From: Uliginosibacterium sp. 31-16
Lineage (GTDB): Bacteria > Pseudomonadota > Gammaproteobacteria > Burkholderiales > Rhodocyclaceae
Length of the DNA stretch: 64,000 nucleotides
Reading direction: 5' to 3'
Assembly: GCF_030730865.1 (NCBI RefSeq)
Contig: NZ_JAVALZ010000003.1
Coordinates: forward strand, 372,001 to 436,000
Made by a program: the position numbers and the translations under genes. The notes under the pieces are model-generated. The model was not told the origin of the DNA. It was given only the letters and a program-made list of their open reading frames with translations, and made no database searches. Positions 56,312-64,000 of the stretch are shown piece after piece. How positions within the stretch are numbered: position 1 is the stretch's first letter; every line of letters begins with the position of its first letter.

Positions 56312-57406
56312 ATGAAAATCCTTGTCGTGATTCCCCTTGTGTATGGTGGTGGTGCCGAGCAGGTGGCTGCCGTGCTGTCACGCGAGTGGGCTCAGACACA
56401 TGCGGTGCGGGTTCTGGCGTTCAATGCGGCGGGCGAGCAACTGGATTTTGGTGTGCCCATCGAGGACATGGGCCTGCCGGCGCAGGCCGGCGTGTGGCGG
56501 CGGCTCAAAATAGCCTGGCAGCGCGTGGCGCGCGTGGGCTGCGTGGCCCGCGAATTCAAGCCCGACGCGGTGATGGCCTTCATGGATGAAGCCGGCATGG
56601 TCTGCGCGCTGGCCGGCCTGCGCAGCGGCTGGCTGGGGCGGCTGGTGGTGAGCGTGCATCACAATCCGCAATGGCTGTCGCGTGGGCGGCGTGCCTTGCT
56701 GGCGCTGTTCTATCGTTTGCCGGCGGCGGTGGTTGCCGTGTCGCAAGGTGTGCGCGATGAACTCGCGGTGGCACTCGGTTTGCCCGCGACGCGCTTGCGG
56801 CACATCCCGAATCCGCTGGTGTTGCGTGAGGACGAGGGCGTGGCCGAATCGCGTCAGCTGGCCGAGTCGCTGCCCGCCGATTTCGTCCTGTTTGTCGGCC
56901 GCCTGGATCGGCATACCAAGGGTCTGGATGTCCTGCTGGAGGCCTACGCGGCTTTCCCTGCGGCGCGGCCCGCACTGGTGATCGTCGGCGACGGGCCGGA
57001 CCGTGACTGGCTGGCTGCGGAGCTCGTGCGCCTTGATCTGCATGATGTGCATTGCGTGGGCTGGCAGCGTGACCCGCAGCCCTTCTATCGCCGCGCGCGG
57101 CTCTTCGTGATGTGCTCGCGCTTCGAGGGCTGGTCGAACGTGTTGATGGAGGCAATGGGGCAGGGCTGCCTGGTGCTGGCTTCGCGTTGCCCGTATGGTC
57201 CGCCGGAAATCCTCGGCCCGGATTTTCCGGATCGGCTGCTGCCGGTGGGCGATGTGATGGCCTTGTCTGCGGCCATGCAGGCGCAACTGGCGCTGGATGA
57301 TGATGCGCGTGTCGTCCTGCAAGGCCGCCTGCGCCAACGCGCTGCGAGCTTTGCCGCGCCGGCCGTAGCGCAGCAGTGGATCACGCTCGCCGAGGGCCTG
57401 CGATGA
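56312..57406 (+). CDS. Family-4 glycosyltransferase (pilin glycan)
   Basis: 364 residues. GT-B fold: N-terminal KILVVIPLVYGGGAEQVAAVLS, C-terminal LFVGRLDRHTKGLDVLLEAY, VGDGPDR and the donor site CSRFEGWSNVLMEAMGQGC with the EX7E-like pattern. It adds one sugar with retention of the anomeric centre to a lipid-linked acceptor in the cytoplasm. The sugar donor cannot be told. Its stop overlaps the flippase start by 4 bases. Confidence 0.9.
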   Translation: MKILVVIPLVYGGGAEQVAAVLSREWAQTHAVRVLAFNAAGEQLDFGVPIEDMGLPAQAGVWRRLKIAWQRVARVGCVAREFKPDAVMAFMDEAGMVCALAGLRSGWLGRLVVSVHHNPQWLSRGRRALLALFYRLPAAVVAVSQGVRDELAVALGLPATRLRHIPNPLVLREDEGVAESRQLAESLPADFVLFVGRLDRHTKGLDVLLEAYAAFPAARPALVIVGDGPDRDWLAAELVRLDLHDVHCVGWQRDPQPFYRRARLFVMCSRFEGWSNVLMEAMGQGCLVLASRCPYGPPEILGPDFPDRLLPVGDVMALSAAMQAQLALDDDARVVLQGRLRQRAASFAAPAVAQQWITLAEGLR

Positions 57407-58812
57407 GCTTGCGCACCTCGGCGGCTTACATCGCGGTGCGCATTGCCTCCGGAGCGCTGGCCATGGCGAGTCTGGCGCTGATCGTGCGCGGGCTTGGCCC
57501 GGCCGGCTATGGTCAGCTCACGCTCGGGTTGGCCGCGTCGGCGGTGGTGACGCTGGTGCTGTTCAATCCGCTTAACAGCATGCTGGCCCGGTTTTATGGA
57601 GATGTGCCGCTGAGACCCGCTCTGCTCGGGCTTCTTCGGGTAATCATGTTGGGAACGGGCGTTCTGCTTGTCTGTGCCGCATGGGTGGCTGAAGAGGCCC
57701 GCTGGACGCCGCTCTCCAGCCATGTTCTGCTCGCCGCTGCCGGCATGGCTCTGGCGCAGGGCATGTTCGATTTCACCGGTCAATATCTGGCGGCCGCTCA
57801 GCAAAGCCTGCGTTATTCGCTGCAGTTTCTCAGCAAGGCGCTGCTGACGCTGCTTCTGGCCTGGCTGGTGCTGCGCGCAGGCGGTGGCGCGGTGGCCGTA
57901 TTGCTGGCGATGGCGGCGTCATTCCTGATTGCCGCCTTGTCGGGCGGTGGCGTGCGCGGCTGGCTGTGTCGGCCCGGGGCAGCGGAGCGTGCCCTGCTGC
58001 CGACACTGGTGAGCTTTGCCGGTCCGCTGCTGATTACGTCCTTGCTGGGGTATCTGCTGCTGTGGGGAGATCGCTACCTGCTGCAACAACTGGTGCCCCT
58101 GGCTGAACTGGGGCGCTACAGCGCCGTGGCCGATCTCGCGCAGCAGACCCTGGGCCTGATCTTCAGCGGGCTGTGCACCGCCTGGTATCCGCGCATGGTG
58201 CTGGCCTGGGGGCAGGAAGACTTTGCCGAGGCGCAGCGCCTGCTGGGCCGTTACGCTGCCCTGGGTTTTGCCGTGGCGTTGCCGGCCGGGATCGGCTTTG
58301 CCCTGTTGCTGCCGGCTGTGGTGCCCTTGATGTACGGCGCGGCCTACACACAGTTACCCACTGGTTTGCTGCCGCTGGTAACGGCGGCGGCCTGTGTGGC
58401 GGCGGTGAAGGCGTATTACTTTGATTTGCCGCTGCTGCTGGCGCGCCGCGTCTGGCGGCATTCTGCGAGCATCGGCGGGGCGGCGCTGGCCTCCCTGCTG
58501 ATGGGCTGGCTGCTGGTGCCGGCGCTTGGTACCACAGGCGCTGCGCTGGGCCTGCTGCTCGGGCAGACGCTGGGAATCGGCCTGAGTCTGTGGGCCGGGC
58601 GTGGCGTTTTGCGGCATCGCCTGGCGCTCGCCCTGCTGTGGCCGCCGGTGCTGGGGGCGGCGCTGATGGGGGCGCTGTTGCTGAACTGGCCAGTAACCGG
58701 CTGGTTCGATGTGCTCGCCAAAGCGCTGGTGGGGGCTGCTGTTTACGGAGTGGTGATGCTGATTGCGGATTTTGATGGTGTGCGGACACGCCTGATGGGC
58801 CGGCGGACATGA
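57403..58812 (+). CDS. Wzx-type polysaccharide flippase
   Basis: 469 residues from ATG 57403, which overlaps the preceding stop. About 12-14 membrane helices, with RIASGALAMASLALIVRGLGPAGYGQ at the start, the common entrance of MATE/MOP-type Wzx/PglF proteins, and the WGDRYLLQQ segment. It should flip the undecaprenyl-linked glycan to the periplasm for the PglL-type transferase. Starts and stops overlap by 4 bases on both sides. (The quoted motif is split: first RIASGALAMASLALIVRG, then LGPAGYGQ.). Confidence 0.9.
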   Translation: MSLRTSAAYIAVRIASGALAMASLALIVRGLGPAGYGQLTLGLAASAVVTLVLFNPLNSMLARFYGDVPLRPALLGLLRVIMLGTGVLLVCAAWVAEEARWTPLSSHVLLAAAGMALAQGMFDFTGQYLAAAQQSLRYSLQFLSKALLTLLLAWLVLRAGGGAVAVLLAMAASFLIAALSGGGVRGWLCRPGAAERALLPTLVSFAGPLLITSLLGYLLLWGDRYLLQQLVPLAELGRYSAVADLAQQTLGLIFSGLCTAWYPRMVLAWGQEDFAEAQRLLGRYAALGFAVALPAGIGFALLLPAVVPLMYGAAYTQLPTGLLPLVTAAACVAAVKAYYFDLPLLLARRVWRHSASIGGAALASLLMGWLLVPALGTTGAALGLLLGQTLGIGLSLWAGRGVLRHRLALALLWPPVLGAALMGALLLNWPVTGWFDVLAKALVGAAVYGVVMLIADFDGVRTRLMGRRT

Positions 58813-59933
58813 AGATCGTGTTGTTCGCCAATACCGACTGGTTTCTCTACAACTTCAAGCTTTCGCTGGCGCAGGCTTTGCGTGCGCGCGGTGATGAAGT
58901 CGTGCTGCTCAGCCCGCCTGGCGAATACGGCCCGCGTCTGCGCGCACTGGGCTTCCGCTGGGAGCCCTTGCCGGTGTCGCGCAGCGGGGTGAATCCGCTC
59001 GCCGAACTGGCCGTGATCCAGCGCATCACGGCTTTGTATCGCGCCTTGCAGCCGGATCTGGTGCATCACTTCACGATCAAGTGTGTGATCTACGGCTCGT
59101 TCGCCGCGCGCCGCACGGGCGTGCGCGGTGTCGTCAATTCGGTGACCGGGCTGGGCTTCGCCTTGCTGGCCGACACACTCAAGGCGCGCCTGATCCGGCC
59201 GGTGGTGCTGGCGCTGTATCGGCTTGCCCTGCGCGGCACGCAGGTGATCTTCCAGAATGCGGACAATCGCGACACGCTGGCGAGTCATGGCGTACTGGCA
59301 GATAGTGGCGTGCAGGTGATAGCCGGCGACGGCATCGATACGGCGCACTTCCAGCCTGCGGCAGAGCGGAGCGAGGCGCCCGTCGTGCTGATGATGGCCC
59401 GCCTGCTGCATTCCAAGGGAATTGCGGACTTTGTGACGGCCGCGCAGCGGGTGCGCAGGCAGATGCCGGGGGTGCGCTTCCTGCTCGCTGGCGCGCCGGA
59501 TCCGGGCAACCCGGAGAGCGTGTCCGAGACGGAGTTGGCGGCCTGGCGTGCGGCGGGTGAGGTGGAGTTCCTAGGGCAGCGCAGCGACGTGCTGGCATTG
59601 AATCAATCGGCCAGTATCGTGGTGCTGGCCAGCACGCAAGGTGAAGGCATTCCGCGTGCGCTGCTCGAAGGTGCCGCGTGTGGTGTGCCGATGGTGGCGA
59701 CCGATGTGCCGGGCTGCCGCGATGTTGTCGTGCCCGGCGAGACGGGGTTGCTGGTGCCGCCAGGCGCACCGGCGCAATTGGCCGAGGCCTTGCTGGCCTT
59801 GCTGGCGGATGCCGGCTTGCGGAGGCGCATGGGCGCAGCGGCGCGGGCGCATGTTGAGCAATGTTTTGCGGATGCGGTGGTGATTGAGCAGACCTGCGCT
59901 GTATACCAAAAGGCTCTGGGAGCGCAGGCATGA
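58809..59933 (+). CDS. Family-4 glycosyltransferase (PglA-like)
   Basis: 374 residues. Begins MKIVLFANTDWFLYNFKLSL, which is the start of the PglA/CapM-like branch, followed by HHFTIKCVIYG, and SVTGLG; donor-site part MMARLLHSKGIADFV, and ASTQGEGIPRALLEGAACG with the two Glu residues. PglA-like enzymes add the second sugar (for example Gal or GalNAc) to lipid-linked diacetylbacillosamine; the actual sugar here is unknown. Overlaps both neighbours by 4 bases. Confidence 0.9.
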   Translation: MKIVLFANTDWFLYNFKLSLAQALRARGDEVVLLSPPGEYGPRLRALGFRWEPLPVSRSGVNPLAELAVIQRITALYRALQPDLVHHFTIKCVIYGSFAARRTGVRGVVNSVTGLGFALLADTLKARLIRPVVLALYRLALRGTQVIFQNADNRDTLASHGVLADSGVQVIAGDGIDTAHFQPAAERSEAPVVLMMARLLHSKGIADFVTAAQRVRRQMPGVRFLLAGAPDPGNPESVSETELAAWRAAGEVEFLGQRSDVLALNQSASIVVLASTQGEGIPRALLEGAACGVPMVATDVPGCRDVVVPGETGLLVPPGAPAQLAEALLALLADAGLRRRMGAAARAHVEQCFADAVVIEQTCAVYQKALGAQA

Positions 59934-62116
59934 TGTTGCTGTTCTGCTTTCTGGCCTTTGTGAGCAGTGCTGGAGCCTGTCTGCTGCTCGCGCGCTGGGC
60001 GCCGGCGCTGCGGCTGGTTGACCTGCCGGATGAGCGCAAGCGCCATGCCGCGCCGATTCCGCTGGTGGGCGGCATGGCAGTGTTGCTGGGGTTTCTGCTT
60101 GCCGCGTTGGCGAGCGGACGAAGCGTCACGCTGTTTGAAGTGCTCTGGCCGATGCTGCTGATGTTCGCTGTCGGTGTGGTGGATGACGCACGCAATTTGC
60201 CGGCCAGGCTGAAACTGGCGGCGCAGATCCTTGCCGCTTGGTGGCTGGTGCATAGCACGGGTGCGGCGCTGTACGCGATGCCGATTCCCTTTCTGGCAGG
60301 GCATCTCGATCTGGGTTGGTCTGCCGTGCCGCTGACGGTGCTGATGATCGTGGCGATCCTGAATGCGATCAACATGATTGACGGGCTGGATGGTCTGGCA
60401 GGGGGCTGCATTGCAATTGCGGCCGCAGCCCTGGGCTGGGCCGCAGCGCTGACCGGGCGGCATGATCTGGCGCTGGTTGCTGCGCTGTTGTGCTCGGCCG
60501 TGCTGGGTTTCCTGCTGTGGAACGCACGCTTTCCCTGGCAGGCGCGCGCCAGGGTTTTTCTGGGCGATGCAGGTGCGCTGGCGATCGGGACCTTGCTGTG
60601 CTGGCTGATCCTGAAGCTGTCACTGTCCTGGCAAGGTTTTGACGTGGCACGCGTGCCACTCACGGTGGTGCTGGCGCCGGTGGCCGTGCCGGTGATCGAC
60701 CTGATCGTGGTGGCTTTCTGGCGGGTGGCCGAAGGGCGCAACCCCATGCAGGCTGACCGGGGGCATTCGCATCATCTGCTGCTCGAAATGGGCCTGACCA
60801 CGGTGGTGGCGGTGCGTCTGATCTGGCTGGCGGCGGCCGTCATTGCGCTGGCTACTTTTGCAGCCTGGCGCCTTGGGGTGTCTGAAGGACGACTGCTGGG
60901 CGTACTGGTGGCGGCCTCGCTGGCTTATCTGGTGTGGTTCCGCATGAGCTGGTTGCGGGTGCGCGGTCGTCAGTCCGGGGCAAGCCCGCGCGTGCTGTTT
61001 GTCACGACAGGTCTCGGTGTGGGCGGCGCCGAGCGCTCGCTGGAGCGCCTGCTGCCGCGTCTCGTTGCACAGGGCCTGGCGGTGGCAGTGGTGTCCTTGC
61101 GTGAGCCGCAGGAGGTTGGCGCCAGCTTACGGGCACTGGGGATTGATGTGACCGAGCTGGGCATGGCGCCTTCGCGCCCTTCGCTGGCAGGTTTGTGGCG
61201 CTTGTGGCGGACGGTGCGGGCTTTCCGGCCGGATGTGATCCAGGGCTGGATGTATCACGGTGATCTGGCGGCACATCTGGCCCGGCTGGCAGCGCCTCGT
61301 GCAAGGCTCGTGCTGGGCATTCACCAGACGCTGGCCCGGCTGGAACTGGAGAGCCGGGCGACCCGGGTGGTGATCCGCGCCGACGCCTGGCTGTCGCGGT
61401 GTGCGGCGCGTGCCCTGTATGTGGCGCGGGCGGCACAGGTTCAGCATGAAGCCGCCGGCTTCCGGGCGCTCGGCGTGGTCTTGCCGAATGGTGTGGATAC
61501 CGGGCAGTTCCGGCCCGATCCGGCACAGCGCGCGGCGGCACGCCGGCAGCTCGGGGTGGCTGATGAGAACTTGCTGGTTGGCATGGTCGGGCGCCTGCAT
61601 CCAGCCAAGAATCACGCGGGCTTCCTGCGTGCGGCTGCCCGGGTGGCGACGGCAAATCCCGCCGCGCGCTTTCTGCTGATCGGCCTGAATGTGACGGCAG
61701 ACAATCCCGAGCTGGCGCCCCTGCTGGCCGACCCTGCCTTGCAGGGCAAGGTGATTCTGCTCGGCGCGCGCGAGGATGTGCCACAGCTGCTGCCCGCGCT
61801 GGATCTGTACGTGCTCAGTTCGATCCAGGAGGCCTTGCCGAACGTGGTGGCCGAAGCCATGAGCTGTGGCGTGCCCTGCGTGGTGACGGATGTAGGTGAT
61901 GCGGCCTGGATGGTGGGCGACACAGGATGGGTCGTGCCACCGGCTGAAGACCGGCTTCTGGCGGACCTCATCGGGCAGGCCCTGCGCGAAGGCGCATCTG
62001 CATTGGCTGTGCGGGGGGATGCCGCCAGAACCCGCGCTGCAAGCCACTTGGCGGCCGATACCGTGGCGACGCGCTACGCCGAACTTTACCGGAACGTGCT
62101 GAATGAGCGTGCATGA
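59930..62116 (+). CDS. Fused polyprenyl-P GlcNAc-1-P transferase and family-4 glycosyltransferase
   Basis: 728 residues in two parts. Residues 1-345: a WecA/MraY-type integral transferase with about ten helices, Asp85-Asp86 in VDDARN, Asn148 and Asp151 in NMIDGLDG, Asp213 in LGDAGA, and RGHSHH (277-282). Residues 350-728: GT-B domain starting VLFVTTGLGVGGAERSL, with VGRLHPAKN and SSIQEALPNVVAEAMSCG. The first part should charge undecaprenyl phosphate with a HexNAc-phosphate, the second add the next sugar. The frame is continuous and there is no internal start with a ribosome site at the join that I can see. It ends the operon. Confidence 0.9.
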   Translation: MMLLFCFLAFVSSAGACLLLARWAPALRLVDLPDERKRHAAPIPLVGGMAVLLGFLLAALASGRSVTLFEVLWPMLLMFAVGVVDDARNLPARLKLAAQILAAWWLVHSTGAALYAMPIPFLAGHLDLGWSAVPLTVLMIVAILNAINMIDGLDGLAGGCIAIAAAALGWAAALTGRHDLALVAALLCSAVLGFLLWNARFPWQARARVFLGDAGALAIGTLLCWLILKLSLSWQGFDVARVPLTVVLAPVAVPVIDLIVVAFWRVAEGRNPMQADRGHSHHLLLEMGLTTVVAVRLIWLAAAVIALATFAAWRLGVSEGRLLGVLVAASLAYLVWFRMSWLRVRGRQSGASPRVLFVTTGLGVGGAERSLERLLPRLVAQGLAVAVVSLREPQEVGASLRALGIDVTELGMAPSRPSLAGLWRLWRTVRAFRPDVIQGWMYHGDLAAHLARLAAPRARLVLGIHQTLARLELESRATRVVIRADAWLSRCAARALYVARAAQVQHEAAGFRALGVVLPNGVDTGQFRPDPAQRAAARRQLGVADENLLVGMVGRLHPAKNHAGFLRAAARVATANPAARFLLIGLNVTADNPELAPLLADPALQGKVILLGAREDVPQLLPALDLYVLSSIQEALPNVVAEAMSCGVPCVVTDVGDAAWMVGDTGWVVPPAEDRLLADLIGQALREGASALAVRGDAARTRAASHLAADTVATRYAELYRNVLNERA

Positions 62117-62149
62117 AAAAGCCGCCGGAATCGCTTCCGGCGGCTTTTT
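62116..62149. terminator. Bidirectional terminator between glycan cluster and nitronate monooxygenase gene
   Basis: GCCGCCGGAA / TTCCGGCGGC, a perfect 10-base stem with loop TCGC, flanked by AAAAA and TTTTT, so it works in both directions for the convergent genes. Confidence 0.95.
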
Positions 62150-62167
62150 GTTTGAGGCAATTGCCGC

Positions 62168-63412
62168 TCAGGCGGGCAGGGCGACCTGGCCGTTAACGCT
62201 GAACTGGTAGTCCTTGAACACATGCTCGGCGGAGAGGGACTTGTAGCTGCCGTCCTCATTCTTCGTCGTGGTGTCCTTGAGGCGATAGACGTAATGGCCG
62301 CAGGTCCAGGTGTCGAAGTTGCGCATGTGCGTACACAGGCAGGTTTTCTCCATGACGGAGACTTTCTTGGCTCCGGGATTGGCTTCTACCGCCTTGTTGT
62401 AGGCTTCGATGTAGGAGCAGTGGCCCTTGGCGTCGAGCAGGTAGCCGTAGGCTTCGCAGTTCGGGCGGGTGCCGGCGCCGATTGACGGGCTGTTCTTCAG
62501 CATGCGCATCGGATAGCCGGTCGGAGACGTTTCATTGACCTCCACATCCTCTTCGCTGGCCTTGAAGTATTCCTGCTTGACCTTGTCCGGCAAGCCACAT
62601 TCGTCGGTGACCGTGAAGCGCGTGGCAACCTGCACGCCGGCCGCACCCATTTCCATGTAGCGTACGGCGTCCGAGCCGGTGAAGATGCCGCCGGCGGGGA
62701 TGACGGGAATGTCGAGCTTTTCGTTCTTCAGCCAGGCCAGGACTTCAGTCACGATATTGGAAAGTTCGTACTTGGCCCAGTCCATGCCGAAGCCCAGGTG
62801 GCCGCCGGCCAGCGGACCTTCGACGACCACGTAATCGGGCAGGCGGTTGGTGCGGGCGCTCTTGCGGATGAACAATTGCAGGGCACGTGCCGAGGAGACG
62901 ATGATGCCCAGCTTGGCGTGGCGGAAGCGCGGGTGGTCTTCCATCAGCGAGAAGCTGCCCAGGTGCAGACCGGCGGCCAGCGTGATGCCGTCGATGCCGG
63001 CATCCAGCGCTGAACGCAAACGCACCGCCAGGGTTTCCTTGGGGGCGTTCATGGTCAGCTTTTCCATGCAGTTGATGAAGATCATGCCGGCGCCGCGCAC
63101 CGATTCCATGGTCTTGCCAACATGCAGCCGGGTGGCTTCAGCCAGTTCGGCCAGACGGAACTGGACGGCTGACTTGTCGGAATTGGCAACGTTGAATTTG
63201 TAACGCTGCAGCTTTTCCTTGACGTAGCTGGTGTTGAATTTGGTGTCCGACACGGCCTTGATCATGGCGTCGGAGATGTGGCCGATGCCGCCAAGGCGGG
63301 CCGCTTCCAGTGCAAGGCCGGAGGTCGAAATATCGACACCCATGCCGCCGATCATGATCGGCACCAGTTCGCGATTGCCGAACATCAGGCGGAAATCATC
63401 AAGTTTCTTCAT
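62168..63412 (-). CDS. Nitronate monooxygenase family protein with Cys-rich C-terminus
   Basis: 414 residues from ATG 63412, with AGGAAG six bases upstream; the longer frame to 63526 is rejected. FMN TIM barrel of the NMO/2-nitropropane dioxygenase type: PIMIGGMGVDIS, then VVEGPLAGGHLGFG, IPAGGIFTGSDA and GAAGVQVATRF. Residues 315-375 carry Cys319, Cys332, Cys358, Cys360 and Cys371 with two His (362, 373), which could bind zinc or an iron-sulfur cluster. Class I/II NMOs do not normally have this extension as far as I recall. It oxidises nitronates or related substrates with FMN; the true substrate is open. Confidence 0.87.
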   Translation of the reverse strand: MKKLDDFRLMFGNRELVPIMIGGMGVDISTSGLALEAARLGGIGHISDAMIKAVSDTKFNTSYVKEKLQRYKFNVANSDKSAVQFRLAELAEATRLHVGKTMESVRGAGMIFINCMEKLTMNAPKETLAVRLRSALDAGIDGITLAAGLHLGSFSLMEDHPRFRHAKLGIIVSSARALQLFIRKSARTNRLPDYVVVEGPLAGGHLGFGMDWAKYELSNIVTEVLAWLKNEKLDIPVIPAGGIFTGSDAVRYMEMGAAGVQVATRFTVTDECGLPDKVKQEYFKASEEDVEVNETSPTGYPMRMLKNSPSIGAGTRPNCEAYGYLLDAKGHCSYIEAYNKAVEANPGAKKVSVMEKTCLCTHMRNFDTWTCGHYVYRLKDTTTKNEDGSYKSLSAEHVFKDYQFSVNGQVALPA

Positions 63413-63592
63413 AGGGGCTTCCTGAATGGCCACCAAGGGTGGCGGACGACCAGTTGTCCAGCCGTCATTTGTGCAGGCTGTGCGACCTGCGCTCTCTGTT
63501 GCACGCGCGAATTGTACCGGCGCCATCGTCGCAGCGGGAGAAAACTCGGCGCGCCGCCGACGGGTTCCAGCCGTAAAACCAGAGCAGCCGGC

Positions 63593-63598
63593 TATAAT
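63593..63598 (+). promoter_or_regulatory. Probable -10 element of purB
   Basis: A perfect TATAAT, 39 bases before the purB ATG. No good -35 hexamer was found at 16-18 bases, so the promoter may depend on a regulator such as PurR. Confidence 0.5.
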
Positions 63599-63636
63599 CC
63601 GGGCCTGACGCTTCTTCCATATTTACCGGAACTTTC

Positions 63637-64000
63637 ATGTCCTCCCAGCTCAATACCCTGCTTGCCCTGTCTCCGCTTGATGGCCGTTACGCCGGCAAAC
63701 TTGATGCCCTGCGCCCGCATTTCTCCGAATTCGGTCTGATCCGCAATCGTGTGCGCGTCGAGATCGAATGGCTCAAGGCGCTTGCAGCATCACCCGAAAT
63801 CGCCGAGGTGGCGCCTTTCTCGGCTGAGACGCTGGCAGACTTCGAACGTGCCGTGGCCGCGTTTTCCGACGCCGATGGTGAGGCGATCAAGCAGATCGAA
63901 GCCAAGACCAATCACGACGTGAAGGCCATGGAGTACTGGATGAAGGAGCAGCGTTTCGGGAGCAACCCCGAAGTGACCAAGGCTGCCGAATTCATCCACT
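63637..64000 (+). CDS. purB: Adenylosuccinate lyase, N-terminal part (runs off right edge)
   Basis: The first 121 residues from ATG 63637. The start MSSQLNTLLALSPLDGRYAGK and the segments NRVRVEIEWLKALA and EAKTNHDVKAMEYWMKEQ are those of long-form PurB (E. coli type, about 456 residues). It cleaves SAICAR and adenylosuccinate in purine synthesis, releasing fumarate. The remainder, with the catalytic loop, is outside the window. (The first motif is quoted as MSSQLNTLLAL, then SPLDGRYAGK.). Confidence 0.95.
   Translation, partial: MSSQLNTLLALSPLDGRYAGKLDALRPHFSEFGLIRNRVRVEIEWLKALAASPEIAEVAPFSAETLADFERAVAAFSDADGEAIKQIEAKTNHDVKAMEYWMKEQRFGSNPEVTKAAEFIH

Overview
The window is GC-rich, densely coded chromosome of a free-living, flagellated Gram-negative bacterium. 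The pyrG-kdsA-Dabb-eno-ftsB order, a TfpX-type pilin accessory gene beside pilA, and the flhB-flhA-flhF-flhG-fliA block suggest a betaproteobacterium, perhaps Rhodocyclales. That placement is inference. I saw no transposase, tRNA, rRNA or CRISPR array.

Layout. 1-378: 5' end of a NERD-domain gene. 734-3191: small BamE-like protein and an OmpR-type two-component system. 3213-3516: two tiny tandem membrane proteins. 3748-6177: yaaA, a secreted protein, an M14 carboxypeptidase. 6303-9033: a beta-helix lipoprotein and a phytase-like lipoprotein. 9143-15137: two IgaA-like membrane proteins around an acetylornithine aminotransferase gene; this gene has an Arg-rich leader ORF and terminator in front, and a decayed copy lies beyond the second IgaA gene. 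15217-20417: CAP-domain lipoprotein, DNA glycosylase, acyltransferase and several uncharacterised genes. 20485-26255: DUF3999/DUF2339 pair. 26354-28583: three unrelated genes. 28698-36359: flagellar export, regulation and motor genes. 36636-42714: a chain of three family-3 solute-binding proteins, a TRAP-type binding protein and a sensor kinase, with no permease. 42910-47510: pyrG, kdsA, Dabb, eno, ftsB. 47543-50827: AT-richer stretch with a TPR glycosyltransferase and an FkbM-like protein. 50910-52530: NlpC/P60, dtd, gamma carbonic anhydrase. 52855-62116: pilA, tfpX and what looks like a complete O-glycan pathway. 62168-64000: nitronate monooxygenase and the start of purB.

How the genes work together. 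The receptor operon (36636-42714) is joined by 4-base start/stop overlaps and reads as a sensing module: soluble periplasmic receptors plus a kinase with a long periplasmic domain. The pilin block supplies pilin, accessory factor, O-oligosaccharyltransferase, flippase, two glycosyltransferases and a fused initiating transferase/glycosyltransferase; its last genes also overlap by 4 bases. pilA has a well-placed sigma-54 promoter.

The points most worth a second look are the receptor/kinase operon, the aminotransferase leader that resembles an arginine attenuator, the IgaA-like pair with its duplicated neighbour, the fused initiating transferase, and the paralogous pair of 38-residue membrane proteins.
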